Source: Acanthococcus lagerstroemiae
Lineage: Eukaryota > Arthropoda > Insecta > Hemiptera > Eriococcidae
NCBI GenBank assembly: GCA_031841125.1
Contig: CM063108.1
Span: forward strand, 40,852,268 to 40,916,267
Direction: 5' to 3'
Length of the DNA stretch: 64,000 nt
The notes under the pieces were generated by a model that saw only the letters and a list, made by a program, of their open reading frames with translations, was not told the origin of the DNA and did not search any database. This document shows positions 21,407-35,400 of the stretch, in pieces. Within the stretch, counting starts at the first letter, position 1. Every line of letters begins with the position of its first letter. The translations under genes and the position numbers were made by a program.

Positions 21407-23467
21407 CGGTATTGACGACTTCTTCGGGAACACGCGCACCACACCACTCATGCGCGCCTCCAGATCCCGCAGCTTGTCTACGGCCGCCTCGGCCGCTATC
21501 GACCTTCGACTGCTGCTACTACTGCTGCGCGACATATCGGCCAGAAACTCGGACGGGTCATACAGAAAGGTGTTCAGCACCGAGATGAGCTGCTCCTTGC
21601 GGCTGCGTATCACGCGGTTCACGATTTCACAGGTACAGCGGAAACTGCCCTCGTAGCCCAGCAGTCCCATCGCCTTCACCATACTGTGCGTTAACCGGAA
21701 CGGCACGCGCTCCGGCCAGCCCAACGTTTCGCCTTTGTTGAACAGCGCGTTGAAGTCGACGTGCACAACGTCCCCGTTGGTTTGGTCCAGCAGTATGTTG
21801 TCGTTGTGGCGGTCTCCCAAGCCCAAGATGTATCCGACGACCGACATGACAGCCAGCGTGCGCACATATGAGGTACGCGCCGTATACCACGAACTTGGAT
21901 TCGGGAACTCCATGATGAACCACTCGTGTAACACCGGCTTGTAGAAGCTGCACCACGACCGGAATATCTTCCTTTTCGTCTCTAAACTGTCTTTTAGATC
22001 ACTGCGGGGTTTGGCTTTTTCCGGGTCCGCAATTCCAAAAGTGGAACGCATCTTGGTGGTAATCGAACGCATTGTGTCTAGATTTGGAATGAACTCAATC
22101 AGGCCATTGTTGCCGAATAGCGGCAACACAGTATAGGTGCGTACCTGCAGAGAGCGATCTCTGGCTTCGGGGTCTCGTTTTAGGTACATGTTGACGACGG
22201 CGTTGAACTCCATGGCCCGTGAGTCAATACGCAGGTCGTCCATGGCTTTGAATATCATGGGGTATGTACGGCCGTCAGTGCCCACCAAAGTGATGCGAGC
22301 CGGTTTCTGCATTGAGGAGTACACGTAAGCGTCGTTTTGCACTTTGGCGATAGTCACGACCTTCTCTGGGAATGGGTTGTAGGCGTGATCATTGGCGGAA
22401 CGAGGAAGCACAATAGTGAGGAACTTCTGAGCCGGGATTAGAATGTCCTCATAGTAGCCGTTTCTCAATAACTTTGCCTCGGAGAGAATGGTGGTAATTG
22501 TTGTCGGGCCATGGCCTATATTTTTCCGTTTAGTAGACAGACACAGTTTGGAGAGCTCTTCGAACAAGTCTTTGTATTTACATATGACGGCGCTGAGACC
22601 ACCGAGATCGGCATGATTAAGTACCTTGTTAGTACGCTCCGTTTGCTTTTTACCGTTCTCGTCAGTCGACTGTCTGACTTTGTACAACGACATGAACTGC
22701 CACAGGGCCTGGTTTGGGTAAGCTAGTATGCATCGGATCACGATACTCTGCAGCAAGTTAAAGCAATCTTCGATCGGGTGCAAGAAACGAGACTTGACCA
22801 AAGAGAATGTGGTCATAAAGTAGTAGGCGGGTAGGGAATTGAGGCAGCCTTTCACGTGCTCGATCATTTTACGTAAACACGTGTACCGTCGTTCTGTCAT
22901 GGCTTCGTTGCCTTTCTGCCTTCGATCCCTAGACCAACGCTCCGCCAGATCCAGCCAGATGTTCAACATTTTCGACAATGACTGGTAGATGAATTCACAG
23001 CCGTAGGTCAGCGACATGCCGTAGTATTGAACGATGCTAAGGCACGTCTCCGGATTAGTGAATTTATCTGTGTTGCTGATGATCTTCTCCAGATACTGGG
23101 CCAGCATAACCAACGTCTTCTCCGACTGTGGCAATACCTTGCGCGCGAGCTCAAAGTTCTCGAGATTTGTGAGACAATCGGCGTTGGCGACCGTATCGTT
23201 ATATGTGCCTAGCAACATCAACGCTTCAGCGCAGATTTTGCGGTCCTCGTCGGGCAAGTGCAGTGATCTGGTCTTTGCTAGTACATAGTCGGGGTAGTGA
23301 AAGCGCAGTCCGTGTTGCAGCGTTCGCAGCGCCTCTTGTTGCTCCATCTTCTCCCAGTAGTACTTAGCCTTCTCAATGAAGAAACCTTTCAGCTCGTAGT
23401 TGTCGATGGCGATGATGTTTGAGTACGCCAACTGGAAGTTTCGGGTTCGATTTGCGATCTCGATCAC
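21311..23467 (-). CDS. ATR: ATR exon 3: end of FAT, kinase domain and FATC (residues 1799-2516)
   Basis: Follows a TTATTCTCAACAG acceptor and opens VIEIANRTRNFQLAYS. It contains the whole kinase domain. A Ser run (SRSSSSSSRR) lies in the linker before FATC. The stop TAA is at 21311-21313. Confidence 0.93.
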   Translation of the reverse strand: MIEIANRTRNFQLAYSNIIAIDNYELKGFFIEKAKYYWEKMEQQEALRTLQHGLRFHYPDYVLAKTRSLHLPDEDRKICAEALMLLGTYNDTVANADCLTNLENFELARKVLPQSEKTLVMLAQYLEKIISNTDKFTNPETCLSIVQYYGMSLTYGCEFIYQSLSKMLNIWLDLAERWSRDRRQKGNEAMTERRYTCLRKMIEHVKGCLNSLPAYYFMTTFSLVKSRFLHPIEDCFNLLQSIVIRCILAYPNQALWQFMSLYKVRQSTDENGKKQTERTNKVLNHADLGGLSAVICKYKDLFEELSKLCLSTKRKNIGHGPTTITTILSEAKLLRNGYYEDILIPAQKFLTIVLPRSANDHAYNPFPEKVVTIAKVQNDAYVYSSMQKPARITLVGTDGRTYPMIFKAMDDLRIDSRAMEFNAVVNMYLKRDPEARDRSLQVRTYTVLPLFGNNGLIEFIPNLDTMRSITTKMRSTFGIADPEKAKPRSDLKDSLETKRKIFRSWCSFYKPVLHEWFIMEFPNPSSWYTARTSYVRTLAVMSVVGYILGLGDRHNDNILLDQTNGDVVHVDFNALFNKGETLGWPERVPFRLTHSMVKAMGLLGYEGSFRCTCEIVNRVIRSRKEQLISVLNTFLYDPSEFLADMSRSSSSSSRRSIAAEAAVDKLRDLEARMSGVVRVFPKKSSIPLSVEGQINRLIEEATDEDNLCQMFHGWAAYM

Positions 23468-26400
23468 CTGTTGAGAATAAACGTTAAACACCGTTAGGAT
23501 TATGATAATGTGGATTCGAAATGAAAGTCATTTCCTCCGCCACTGATGTGATACTCGAATGGGTAGTTTCCGGGGTCGAGGGTGTGGTGTCTCAGAGGCC
23601 ACTTTGGCATGCATGCATCGCCATACGTCCCATCACATCACGTGTAAAGTCATAATTCGCTCATTAAATGCAATGACGCCATAACTAAAAAAAAAAAACA
23701 CCGATTTCTCGGTTATACACACATTGAGACTGCGCTTTACTACATCTTGAAACTAGCAAAATTACAAATTGAAACTCATTATACATATAAAAACAGCAAT
23801 TTTTTCATTGAAAAAGCTTGCAACCATAACTACAATTAATCAAATTTTTGAAACCGGGTAAAAAATCGCGATTCTTGAGTTTCGACTTGGTTGCATTTAA
23901 TCAGCGAATTGTTAAAGAAAGTATGAATGGCTGTATTGAAAAGGAACCCTAGTCAGAAACAAAGATGACTGAGAAAAAATCACAACATCAGAGTCTCGTC
24001 CTCTTCTCAAGAACTACAGTACAAAAAACAAAACTGATTAAATACAAGTACAGCGACTCTAAACATAACAGTTTTTATTTTAACTGTTCCATTATTGGTG
24101 AGAGAGGAGAGGGGGCGGGTAATTCCCTATGACCGTCTAAAATATAATTATTTTATAAAAATTCTTCTAAAAATTGAAACAATTTGGCTTCCTTCACTGG
24201 CACATGCGTGGTTCTTATCCCTTTCAAGGGTCAACACAATAAAATCCACTCTATAAAAGGATTCTGGTACCGGGCCTGCTCCCTTTATGAACTTATCTCC
24301 ACACATTTCAAGACCTTACGGCAATACCTATGCAACCCAGAAACTGTTTTTAACAAACTGAAAAAATTGAACAGAAATTTTATATGGGAGCCTTACGAAA
24401 ATTTACTATTAGAAATTCTACATCAATATGGATTACGATTTAAATTATTAATTAAACATTTGAAATAAGCAATGGAATAAACACTTCGTTTAAATATTAT
24501 TTGATAAGATATTTAGATACAAAATATGCAGAACTTATTAACTCAAAACTGAAAGAAGTTTGAATCAACAAAATTCAAAGTTTATCAAAATTACCAATTC
24601 TAGAAAAAAAATAAAATTATTTTCGAAATGTTAGTACGTAACTACGTATGTACATTCGAAGCTTTAGGCAAAGTTCATTTCTGCTCATAGTGAATAGATA
24701 TTTGTGATCAACCAGAGAAAATTCTTTTCATCCATTTTTTCTGAAGCATGACAAAATTTATAAATATTTGCCTGTTGAACTTTTCATGATTTCCAAAATT
24801 CTTTGATGATTTTCAATAATTACTAGTCCATTAAGTATGAATTTTAGTTTTTTAATAATCTGATCGATTAAATTAACATGATGAACATATAATTATTTTG
24901 AATGTCTGCAAAAGAATAACTAACCTCCGTATAAATTGTCATGAATTTGAAAATTATAAACATTTAAACATTTTATAAGAGATTCGTAAAGACTGGAATG
25001 TAAAACTGAAAATTAAAAATTAAAATTAATTATTCTTAAAATTAATTTACCAAAAATTAAACTTTGGTCTAAAATTTAATGAAAAATTGCAATTCGTGTA
25101 AATTTACCACATGCAAAAAAATGGGATTTGAAATTCACTTTTTCAGAATTTTCTCGACTCCTTGTTCTACTCCTCAAATCAATCGCAATATATATATTCA
25201 TACAACGCATGTCAGATCAGTGGCGGATTTAGGAATTTTCCGCCCCTGGGCAAGTTAATGTGTGCCGCTCCTGTATTTTTAATATTTTTCCAGCGTTGAA
25301 TGGATAAACATAGGAAAACGATAGGTACCTACTATACAGAGAGTTGAATGATTACTAATTATTTATTATTTATTTTATTTTTTATTACATTACATTTCCT
25401 GATTTTATAAAACAATTGAAAACATTTTTCTTCGGGCTTTCTGCTGGGAGAAATTGTGCACAAGCTCATCGAAGTTTAAATCTTTCACCATGCAATTTTC
25501 GATTGCTAATATCGAAAGGGCATTAAGTTTTTCTTCTACCAGATTCGCGCATGCTCAACAATTTCTTAATAGTTCGCAAATATTTTTTTAAATGGTTATT
25601 GCAAGTTTGATAGGCGGCTTGCACATATTACATACTTGTACTTACTGATCACTTTTAATTTCCTTTTGTGAAAAAAAAAAAAAAAAAGTTAAATTTGCCG
25701 CCCCCAAAAATCTGCCGCCCTGGGCGATTGTCCATTTTGCCCATAGGTAAATCCGCCACTGTGTCAGATTGTTTCTATTTTGTGTTTCAGTGATTTTTAA
25801 TGGTTCTGTAATAATGAAGGCTTTATAAGCTCAAAAAATACGAACGATGGGTTAGATATTGAGTTTTCAGGGTCACAGAATGCAATTCTGATTTCAGTTC
25901 GATCCTAAGTTGGACAAAAAACCTTGAAAGTTTGGGGAGAAAAGGAGTCACTGTAAGAAGAAAATGTCATAAAATAGAGAATAGAGATCTCTCAAGAGCT
26001 CCGTAGTGTGAGCACTTTCCCGACGGTATAAGTCGGTGTCCAGAGGAGAAGGGGAAACTTGGAATCCAGGGAACAAAGTGAGGCAAGGTAATAATTTCAA
26101 CCTCCGAATAGAGTCGAAAAATACTTCAATTTATTGCTTCCAAATTCGGAAAATGAAAAATCTTCCAAGTACAGCAAACCAACAAGCCAGACTTGAAGGA
26201 CTACCCCCAGCTGCCTCCCAAGTTGTGAAAATGTGGCTGAATTTAGGTTCAAGTTAATATCAACAGTTCTCTGAATTCCTAGAGGCCTGGGTCCGTGCTA
26301 TACGGGGAGGGGTGGGTAACATCTCCAATAATTTTTCAAGTCAGTATTCTCGGCAAAATCCAGAAGTCTAGTAGCCAGCTGGCAACATTGGTCAAGTGAA

Positions 26401-29400
26401 GACATCAATAAGATGTTTAAAAATTTTAGCTGAAATGTTTTCTTTTACTTCCCCTCCCCCTAGTGTTTCATTATCTGCGACTCTACTAGTGGAAAAGTTA
26501 TCTTGACCCGCAAACCACAACCTCTACACGTGGCCACATCATTAACAGATAATTAGAAAAATCAAAAACGAAATAGAGCATATCCGTCGAAAACTTGAAG
26601 GTGATGTCGAGTAGCCTACATAAAGGAAGGTTTAGGATTATACTCTTCTCTCTGTCTCAAATTTTCCTACACACCCCGAAATAATTCGCACGCATGCATT
26701 AACACAGGAGAGAATGTGAAAAAATTTTCCACCTGCAATATATTACCACCGTGCCTCCCCCCTTCCATGGAATGACAGGGTTGCCACTTTTTTTCAAGAT
26801 TGGTTTTCCCTGACTTTTCCCGGTTTTCCAGGCCAACTTTTCCAATTTTCCCTGACCCTTTTACAGGATTCCGAGAAAGCCCAGAGGGAGGAGAGTCACA
26901 GAAATTTTTTACATTACAGATTTTAAAAAAATCGCTATCGAGAAGAAGAAGGTACAGATGTAATTTTACCTATTTCATTTGCGAATAGATTATCATTATT
27001 CTTATGTTATGATAAAAAAAGTTTACTCTGATAAAATACGAACTCGTTTGTTATTTTCAGAAAATTTCCCTGACTTAAATGAAAATTCCCTGACTTTTCC
27101 CTGACTGACCAAATTCCCTGACTTTTCCCGGTTTTCCAGAAAGTGGCAACCCTGAATGAGAATCTAGTCACATTCTTGTGACGTTTCAATAATTTATTCA
27201 GAATAGTTTTGAATTGTACAGGATTCAAATAATATGACGTATGAAACGAACCAACCTGACAATTTTGAAATTATTATATCCATCCGGTATTTTTGCAATT
27301 CTAGCCCAAACCTCAGCCAGTGTCCCAAAAATGACACCTACTCATTTCAACCACTTTCCGAAAGGCTTGGTCACATTTCCACTCCCAATTATTTTGATTC
27401 AATATATCTTCCTATCCGACAACTGTATTAGCAAGAACAAACTGTGCGCTGAAACTTGCAAACTCACTCTTGGAAAAAGTGAATAAAGATCATCGATGCA
27501 AACGTTGAAAATGTCTCCAGGAATACAAATGCAACATATTTCCAACCAATGCCTCAGCATATACACTTGAAAATACACTTGTACACGTTACGACAAACAA
27601 CAAATACGTGTAAGTTTAGAGAGTATAAAAAATAACCAAGGACCATGAGTAAGCTAGGAAGATGACTGACGAATGCTGAAGATCCAAAATAAGTTTTCGA
27701 AAACACATCTTCGCGAAATTCAAGAGTGAATCCGGAAACATCACTTACCTTTAACCAGCAGCGGCGTATCTCGTCATTGAACAGCGCCACCATATTCGGC
27801 TTACTGGGGGTCAAAAGGCGCTCGGCCACAGTGAACAGCACCTGTCGCATGTTCAGCACGGGTTGCAGAACACGGCTGGTAGGCTGCAGCTTGTTTAAGC
27901 GCTCGCTAAACTCCACCTGAATGACCGAGGTGAACGTGGACCTCCACTCGTGGTCTGTGATGCGACCGTCGGCCAGACTGAACACCAGCTCGGCGATCTT
28001 CTCCAACTCGTTTAGAATGTGCAGCTTGACCGCGTGCTCATAGCACTCACGATACCCGCCGAAGGCAGCCGTCGACATGTGCAGCGACTTGGTCAGCACG
28101 CCACGGATGCGACACACCTCCTCCTGTAACCGCTCGCGGTTGCCGTTCAGCAGATGCACGATAGACTGGCCCATACGCACACCCCAGTTGTCGTCTTCCT
28201 GTGCGCTTTTGCACGTCGTCAACTTCTCCAGCTTGTCGTACTGCGACAGGTTCCACAGCGCTTCGCACTCGACGTCCGAGAAGGCGTGTTTGCTCTTGGA
28301 CGCCGACAGGCTATTCACGAATCGCAGCGCCGTCTCGGGCTGGTTCATTGCCAAGTAGCACTGTATCATGCGTTTCTCGTAGAACAGTGCGCGCTCCTCG
28401 TCGGCGGTCTTCAGCAGCTGCTGGTAGCAAATGGCCGCGTCCTGAAACTGGTCGGTGATCTCGTGCAGCATAATGACATTCTGCAGTTGTCGCAACTTGA
28501 CAGCGTGCGCAGCGAACAGGCCTTTCACGTTGTCCACGTCGTTCAGGTGCACGTAGATTTTGGCCAGCAACACGAGGTGTCCGTCGAGCTCGACGTTTTC
28601 CTGGTTAATGTGCTCCTCGAGGTAGAGCAAACTGCGTACGTACTCTTTGCGGTCAAACGATTTCTGCGCCAGCTGCTGCTTCGAGAATTTGGAGAGAAAG
28701 CGGCTCATCTTGACGCCGTCCGCGTTCAACTGATTTTTGGTCGCCGACCGCATGCTGCGCAGCTTATTGTTCAGCACGTCGAGCAGGTTGAAGATAGTTT
28801 TGGTGCAGATGACGCCCATCTCCAGGTCGGTGTTCGAGAAGACGGACAGCTCTTCGCAAATCATCAGCTGAGTGGAACTTTGTTCGCGCGCGGCGGGAGC
28901 CTCGACCGAATAGTTAGGGTCGTGCTTTACCACCGATATCATCTCCTCGTAGATTTTGGTCAGGTCGTCATTGCTGGCAGCCAGCACGGCGTTCAACAGG
29001 ATGTGCGGCAGGAACAGGTACATACACTTAATTTCGCAACTCATGGGGCCCTTGCAGTAGCGGAACACGTTCTTCGCTTTATCGTCGTCCGGTAGCAACG
29101 AGATCAAAAAAGTCGACCACTTGTGCGCCCACTCCTGCACGGTCAGGTTTTCTTGGCAGCCGTACACGAGGTGCTGGTTGTTGCGGCTAGTCTCGCCGCC
29201 GTCGTGAAGGGTGTACTCGGTTGAGTAAAACGGCTGAATGATTTCGCGCAGCGTCTCCGGTATCTCGCGCCAGTACCGGCATTCATCACTACGGGTTACT
29301 TTGTACAAAGCCAACAGCTGTTGTATAGCCAAGGCGAACCTATCCATGTTGGCGCTGGTCTTCGCCATCTGGAAACCGCGACACAGCAACGTGAACGCGT

Positions 29401-32400
29401 TCACCACAAATTCCACATCGTCGATCTGATAGCACTTGTAGTTTTTCGAATCGTCTTCCTTGATCACCAGATTCGGAATGTAGCTAGGGTCGATGGCGCC
29501 GAACTCGCCCAAACACATGCCGCTGGCCTGCTGTATGTTCGCGTCCAGATTGCGGAAGCCCTCGACCAGCACGTCGAGAACGCGGAACACCAGACGATTG
29601 ACCGAGTCGCTGGCCAGGATAAGTCGCGAAATGTCCACGCGGTTGGCGGCCAGTTCGAATTTCAGGCGACGTAATGCGTGCAGTTTGATTTCGGTGACCT
29701 CGTGCCTGGTGGCCTTCAACAGCCACTCGAGCCGCTCGTCCAAAGTTTGTTCGGCGAACAGATTTTGAGCGGTTTTGACTAGAGCGAAAATATCGGCGTC
29801 ACATTGCTGCTGTTCGACGAAGTACAGCTCGAGTAAGTGCGGATCCGAAATCGCATTTCGATTATCGACGACTAGGTAGCGAAAGATGGCGTTCACTCGG
29901 GCCTTGTGCGAATGGGTAAGCGGCAGCAGAGATACGAAAATATTGCTAAGGATGGGCCCAAGTGCGTTGCTTTTCACTTTGCGAACGAACGTGTCCCATA
30001 TGTCAATACACTGGGCCGGTGATTGGTCCTTCTCCATGTTGGTTATCGTGCGCAATGTGAAGAGCACTTTGAATCGCACCGATGTAATGTACTCGGAGCT
30101 CATGAATTTTATGAGCGACTTGAAGGAGGACAGGACTCGTCGTCGAGTCGCGTTGCTCATCATCTCCTTACACAGCTGGTTCTCGAGCTTCATCAGCACA
30201 CCGAAAAATCTACCCCGCAATGACATTTCTATAATCGTGTACGAAGGTTTCTCCGAAGTGCCGTCTCCCTCCGCCGTCATAAGTTTGATTTCGGACATCA
30301 CATACTTTACCTCGTCTTCGTATCCTTCGTAATGAATGAACAACTCGGCGAACACCTGCAGGGAAATAGAATTCATTAGAAGAGTAGTTCGGGTAAAAGT
30401 GAGTGATTTTCAAGCAGTATGCAGCCTGTACAAATACAGACTGTTCAGTACACTAGTTCCTCCAGTTATTATCGATTCTAGCACAAGTATAAAAATTTCA
30501 TGAGGTGAGGTCAGATTTCTTAAATGATTAGCGACCTCTCCCCTCGCCTGACACACAAAGATTATATACTTCGGAATCTCAAATATCAAGTGGAAGGCTA
30601 TGTCTTCAAACCCCTGTAGGCCTATGACTTATTGCGACAAAGCACTAATAAGACACATTAAATTACTGTAAAATCATGCATGTTTTATTAGAACTCGCTA
30701 AGACTCATTAGAACTGGTCAAACTTTGATAACATTTATTGAAACCCCTTAACAGGGTGTCCACCGAAGTTGAGAGCAAAATTAGGAAACTTAGAGGGATT
30801 CATTTTCTGGCATTTCAGCGAAAAATATTTCGGAACTCTTCCGGACCGAGGCCTGGTGAAAATTATTCAACATTTCGAGAAGAATTCAAACCCTTCGTCA
30901 AAATTGATCCACGCTCAATTTTCAACCCAATACAGCTCCCTCTCCGTGTAACAACATTTTTAACCTGATCTCGGTAACGGAGGGTCAGCACCAAATTTGG
31001 AAAACGAATATGGACCCAGTGAGAAAAACTGAGTAGGAATAGATGGTTACCTCAATTTTTCTATTCTCGAAAATTTTGATAATTTCTTCATACTCATCAG
31101 GTTTGTTTTTTCGGAGAGCTTCCCGGTCGGGACCTGGTAATAATTATCAAACTTTTCAAGACGAATTTGAACCTGATCCAGAGTCGGGGAACTCTTTCAT
31201 TTTTTCACAGTTGATTTTCATCAACAATTAGTTTTAAAATGTATAATATGTACTTCTAATTCTATTTCGGATAAATTCTTTCCTTTTGCATTTCTGGGCG
31301 AGTCAAGGCAGTGGGCAAGCTGAGAGACCGATACATATCTTGCTCAAGACTCCATTAAAGCTAAGTAATACTCGTTAAGACTACCTCGAGACTCTTTGTA
31401 ATTAGCTCAAACTTTGTTGAGACACAGCAGGACTCTGCAGAAGAATTATTAGGATTTTCAAAGATTATATTATTCAAGCCTGTTTCACTAATCTGGCACA
31501 ATAACAAACTATACTAAGCGACATGAAGATGCATGTCATTACTCATCCACTACACCATACTATGTTATTTAATATGTGACTAATAATAACACTACCCAAC
31601 AGCCAAAAAACCGCAAGAACGAGAGTAGCCGATTCTAGAAGTATTTTTCACGCTGAATTCAATGCCGCTTTTAGTTTTTCTTAATTAGCTCTCCTTTTCT
31701 CGTAAATTCATTCTGAATTATTTCCCGTAATTTCCCTCTCGTGTTAGAAATATTAGTGAATGTGGCCACACTGCATGTATCACAAAACAAACTCGCCAAC
31801 ACAGTGATGCGTGTGAACGTGTGTTTTGACGTTTTGATATCGGAACGATCTTAACAGTTTCAACTGATTCTAAGATTTTATCATTAACGATGAAGAGATG
31901 GAACAACAATTTTGGGGAAGGCGATTACTTCAGTGAAAAAATAACGCCTTTTCATTCCGGTATTACAGTTTATTGTTTCTTTTACGAAAATGAAAGTGAA
32001 CTAGATAAATGTGTTCCGACAATAAATTTGATGAATATGTGTTCAATGACCGAATATTCATGATAATCACAACGCTCGTTATTGAATTGGAATAATACTT
32101 ACGGAACACAGAGGGACAGAGAACAACACGGAAGTTTTCTATTCAGTACCGTCGAAGACGAAGCTTATCGGTAATATCAGTTTTATACAACATCAGTGTC
32201 GCCACATAAAATAGAACAATTTCTCATAATACACTATTAAATTTCCCAGCAAACGTAAAAAATGATTAGCTAACTCAGCATTTTTAATATCATATTTGAA
32301 TTCAGCGTGAAAAATACATTAAGATTCATCTATTTTCCTTCATGCGGTTTCCAAAAAATCTCAGTTTGTTGTGTAGTGTAATCGTAAGTTTAACGTTTGA

Positions 32401-35400
32401 CTAAGCCAAGACAGTCCAGTCAAACTGACATCAAATCGAACCTCTATAAAACCCATATCTTCTGAACCGAGTGCGTTTTCCACCACGGTAGTAAATGGGC
32501 TCTCTTTGTCAGTTTTTTCCTAATTACTCAAATAGTACGAGGGATATTGTAAATGTTTATTGGATCAAAAATACGCTCTTTAAAATTTCCAAAAAATTAC
32601 ACCAAACATGACACCTTTCCTTGAAGAGGAGGGCTACAGGGGTAGCTCAAAAAGTAAGTGGTTTTTCATTTGAGTACTTTTTTCAAATAAAAGGAACATT
32701 ATGCGAGATACGAAGAACAATTGTTTGTCTGAAAATATTCTTTGTACCATTTCCTACAAAATGATACTAAGTATAATGTCCCTAACAAGAAGGAAACCAC
32801 CAGAAGGGTCACCAAAAAGTAGGGGTCCTGTTCTCTCCACGTTCATGTAAATATCTTACAAATCATAAAGTATTTCGATAAATTATACTTTCTCGGTGAC
32901 TCCCTGTGGCAGTTTCCATTTGTTAGGCCATTATATTTAGAATTCATTTGTAGGTAATTCTAAGCAGAATATTTTTAGCATGAATGTTTCCTCATTTCAC
33001 AAAATTTTCCATTTATTAGGTAAGAAAAAACGATAATGAAAAATACCTTCTTTTGGGTGATGCCCTGTGGCACTCCCTTTTGAGACAAAGACATCATGAT
33101 TGGTATCATTTTACAGAGAATTTTGAAGAACGTATTTTCGATCCGATGAGCTATTCCAAAATTCGTTATACCATTCGAGTGATTTTTTTTTTTTTTTTTT
33201 TGGGGGGGGGGGGGAACTGACGAAGGGAGCACTTTTTCCACCGCTGTAGAAAACATACATGGTTTAAGAAGGATAGGTTTTATGTGGGTCATTCAGTGGG
33301 CCAGTCTGCACAATAATCCGCAACGAAACCTTTGATCGCAATTTTTCCAGTTCAAATTCTAATTTGACTGGACTACTGGACACTCGATGTACAGCTAACA
33401 GCTTGTTTTATCAGCACTTCGACTTAATGTAAAAACAAGGACACCTTAGACGGGAGAATGGTAGCTGTAATCATAAATATCATGAAACCGAACACTGATA
33501 CCAATCACGTGATCTTCTCTCTCGGGACATAATTTTGATCTATGTTGTAAACTGGTACGGTAGAGGGGAGAAGAATCACCCGTATGCTTGACAATTGCCT
33601 GTTAGCTGACGGCGCCAGAAGTTTTCCCTTTCCACCGACAAGACAGTCTGTTTTCTTAGCTGGATCTGCCTGTCTGCCCTTTCACTATCTTATAGTCCGT
33701 CTGGAAAACTGAAACTTCTCCAAGAGGGAGGGAGGATAAAGGGTCAAAAAGTATAGATTCTCATTCCTGTCATACACATTCCATCCTACAATAATGCTGA
33801 AGACATGACTTGTATTTTCCAGGCTATTGGATATCATAGATTTGTACTTCGCCAAACATAAAATGAAGACATTAAATCTTTTTCTTCCCTTTTTTTTTTC
33901 TCCTTTCTAATTAAACAAGTAAAATCAGAATATAAAGCTGGTGAAATAAGAAAAAAAGAAAAAAAAACAACTCAAAACAATAAAATAAAATAAATAATGG
34001 AAGAGACGATTTAAAATTGGCAAAACTCATACAATAAGGAACAAACAGGAAGAACAGTTAAACTAATGCCAGATATCAAAACCAGAATGAAAAATAAAAA
34101 TTTGAAATCAGATTACTACATCACACAATATCTAAGTAAGGCATGGGAATTTTGCAAACTACCGACAAACGTTTGAAATAGTTAAAGATGGCACATGCAG
34201 GGAATGCTGTGAAGAAAAAGACACCCCGGACCATACCTTCACAGACTGCAGAAAACTGGAAAAATTAAAAGAAAAATATAATATCATTGAGCTGGAGAAG
34301 GATATCATGCAAAAAGAAAATTTTCTTAAAATAAAAAAATATGTAAAAATAATTCTGGAAGTCAAAATAGAATTGAAAGGGGAAGATGGATGAATTTATA
34401 AGTAGAATTAACTGTAGCATAATGTATAACTCGTATTTTTAAGATGTGCCTATTCCCTTAAGGAATAAATACAAGCAAAAAGAACTCGCCACTTCCATGA
34501 GACGAGAAACAAGATATAAAAACCCCATGGAAGTGAGCAATTTGCAGATTAAAAAATAATAATAATAAATTAGTAAATACAAAATAAAAAAATCTTTTTC
34601 TTCCTTAGCTTTCGGAGGACGGCAATGCTATTACATTAGTTTGACCTATGTGATGACTCCGCTTGCCGATCGTTTTCGCCTAGGCTAGGAATGTATTGAC
34701 CTTTCGAAATTCAACGAAATTTTTCTTTTCGCTCTGAACCTGTTTCAGCTGCCTTTTTCGGCTTCTTTTTCGCGATGCGGTCTCCTGTACCCCTCCCTTA
34801 GAGGATTAAGAGCGTGACCTGTTTTTTGTTCGCTCTCGCTCTCTTTTCCTAGATCATTCCAATCGGCGAAATGTAAATTTTGTGTATAGTCTATTATTGT
34901 ACAGTTTTTAGTGAATAAACGATCTTTGGGATCGATAGTCGTATCTTTTATGAGCTCCTCGCCCTAAAACCTATGTTGCAAACTGGTATTCTGAGAGCAG
35001 TCTCTATCTAGCTGGCTGCTTGGATGCGAGACCGACAGTCTGTTTAGCTAAGTAGCTGAGTGGCTTATAAGGTAACTGGCTGAGCCAAACAAAAAGTCAC
35101 ATCTTCCCGCTGATTGTCTGCCGGCTTGGGTATGTTTATCTACCTGTCCATCTCACTGTCTATGGTAGCAGTTTTTTTAGAGAGACAAAAGCAGGTTTAG
35201 CATATATAGAAAGATTTTGCTCGTGTAAACAATCATTCAACCTTCTATACCACGGAAAGAAGAATTCAAAATGTATAAATTTCTATACTTCTAGATACGA
35301 GTCCTCCAACGATATGCTTAAAAATACTAGGTACTGTCTGGTGAATCCCTAGCCCTCTCCTCAAATGATTTTTCCAACATCCTCAAAAACCGTATCGTAG

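Noticed and set aside
28154..29095. 313-codon plus-strand open frame
   Set aside because: It lies antisense to ATR exon 2, is composed of His/Val/Gln-rich codon shadows of the GC-rich exon, and matches no family.
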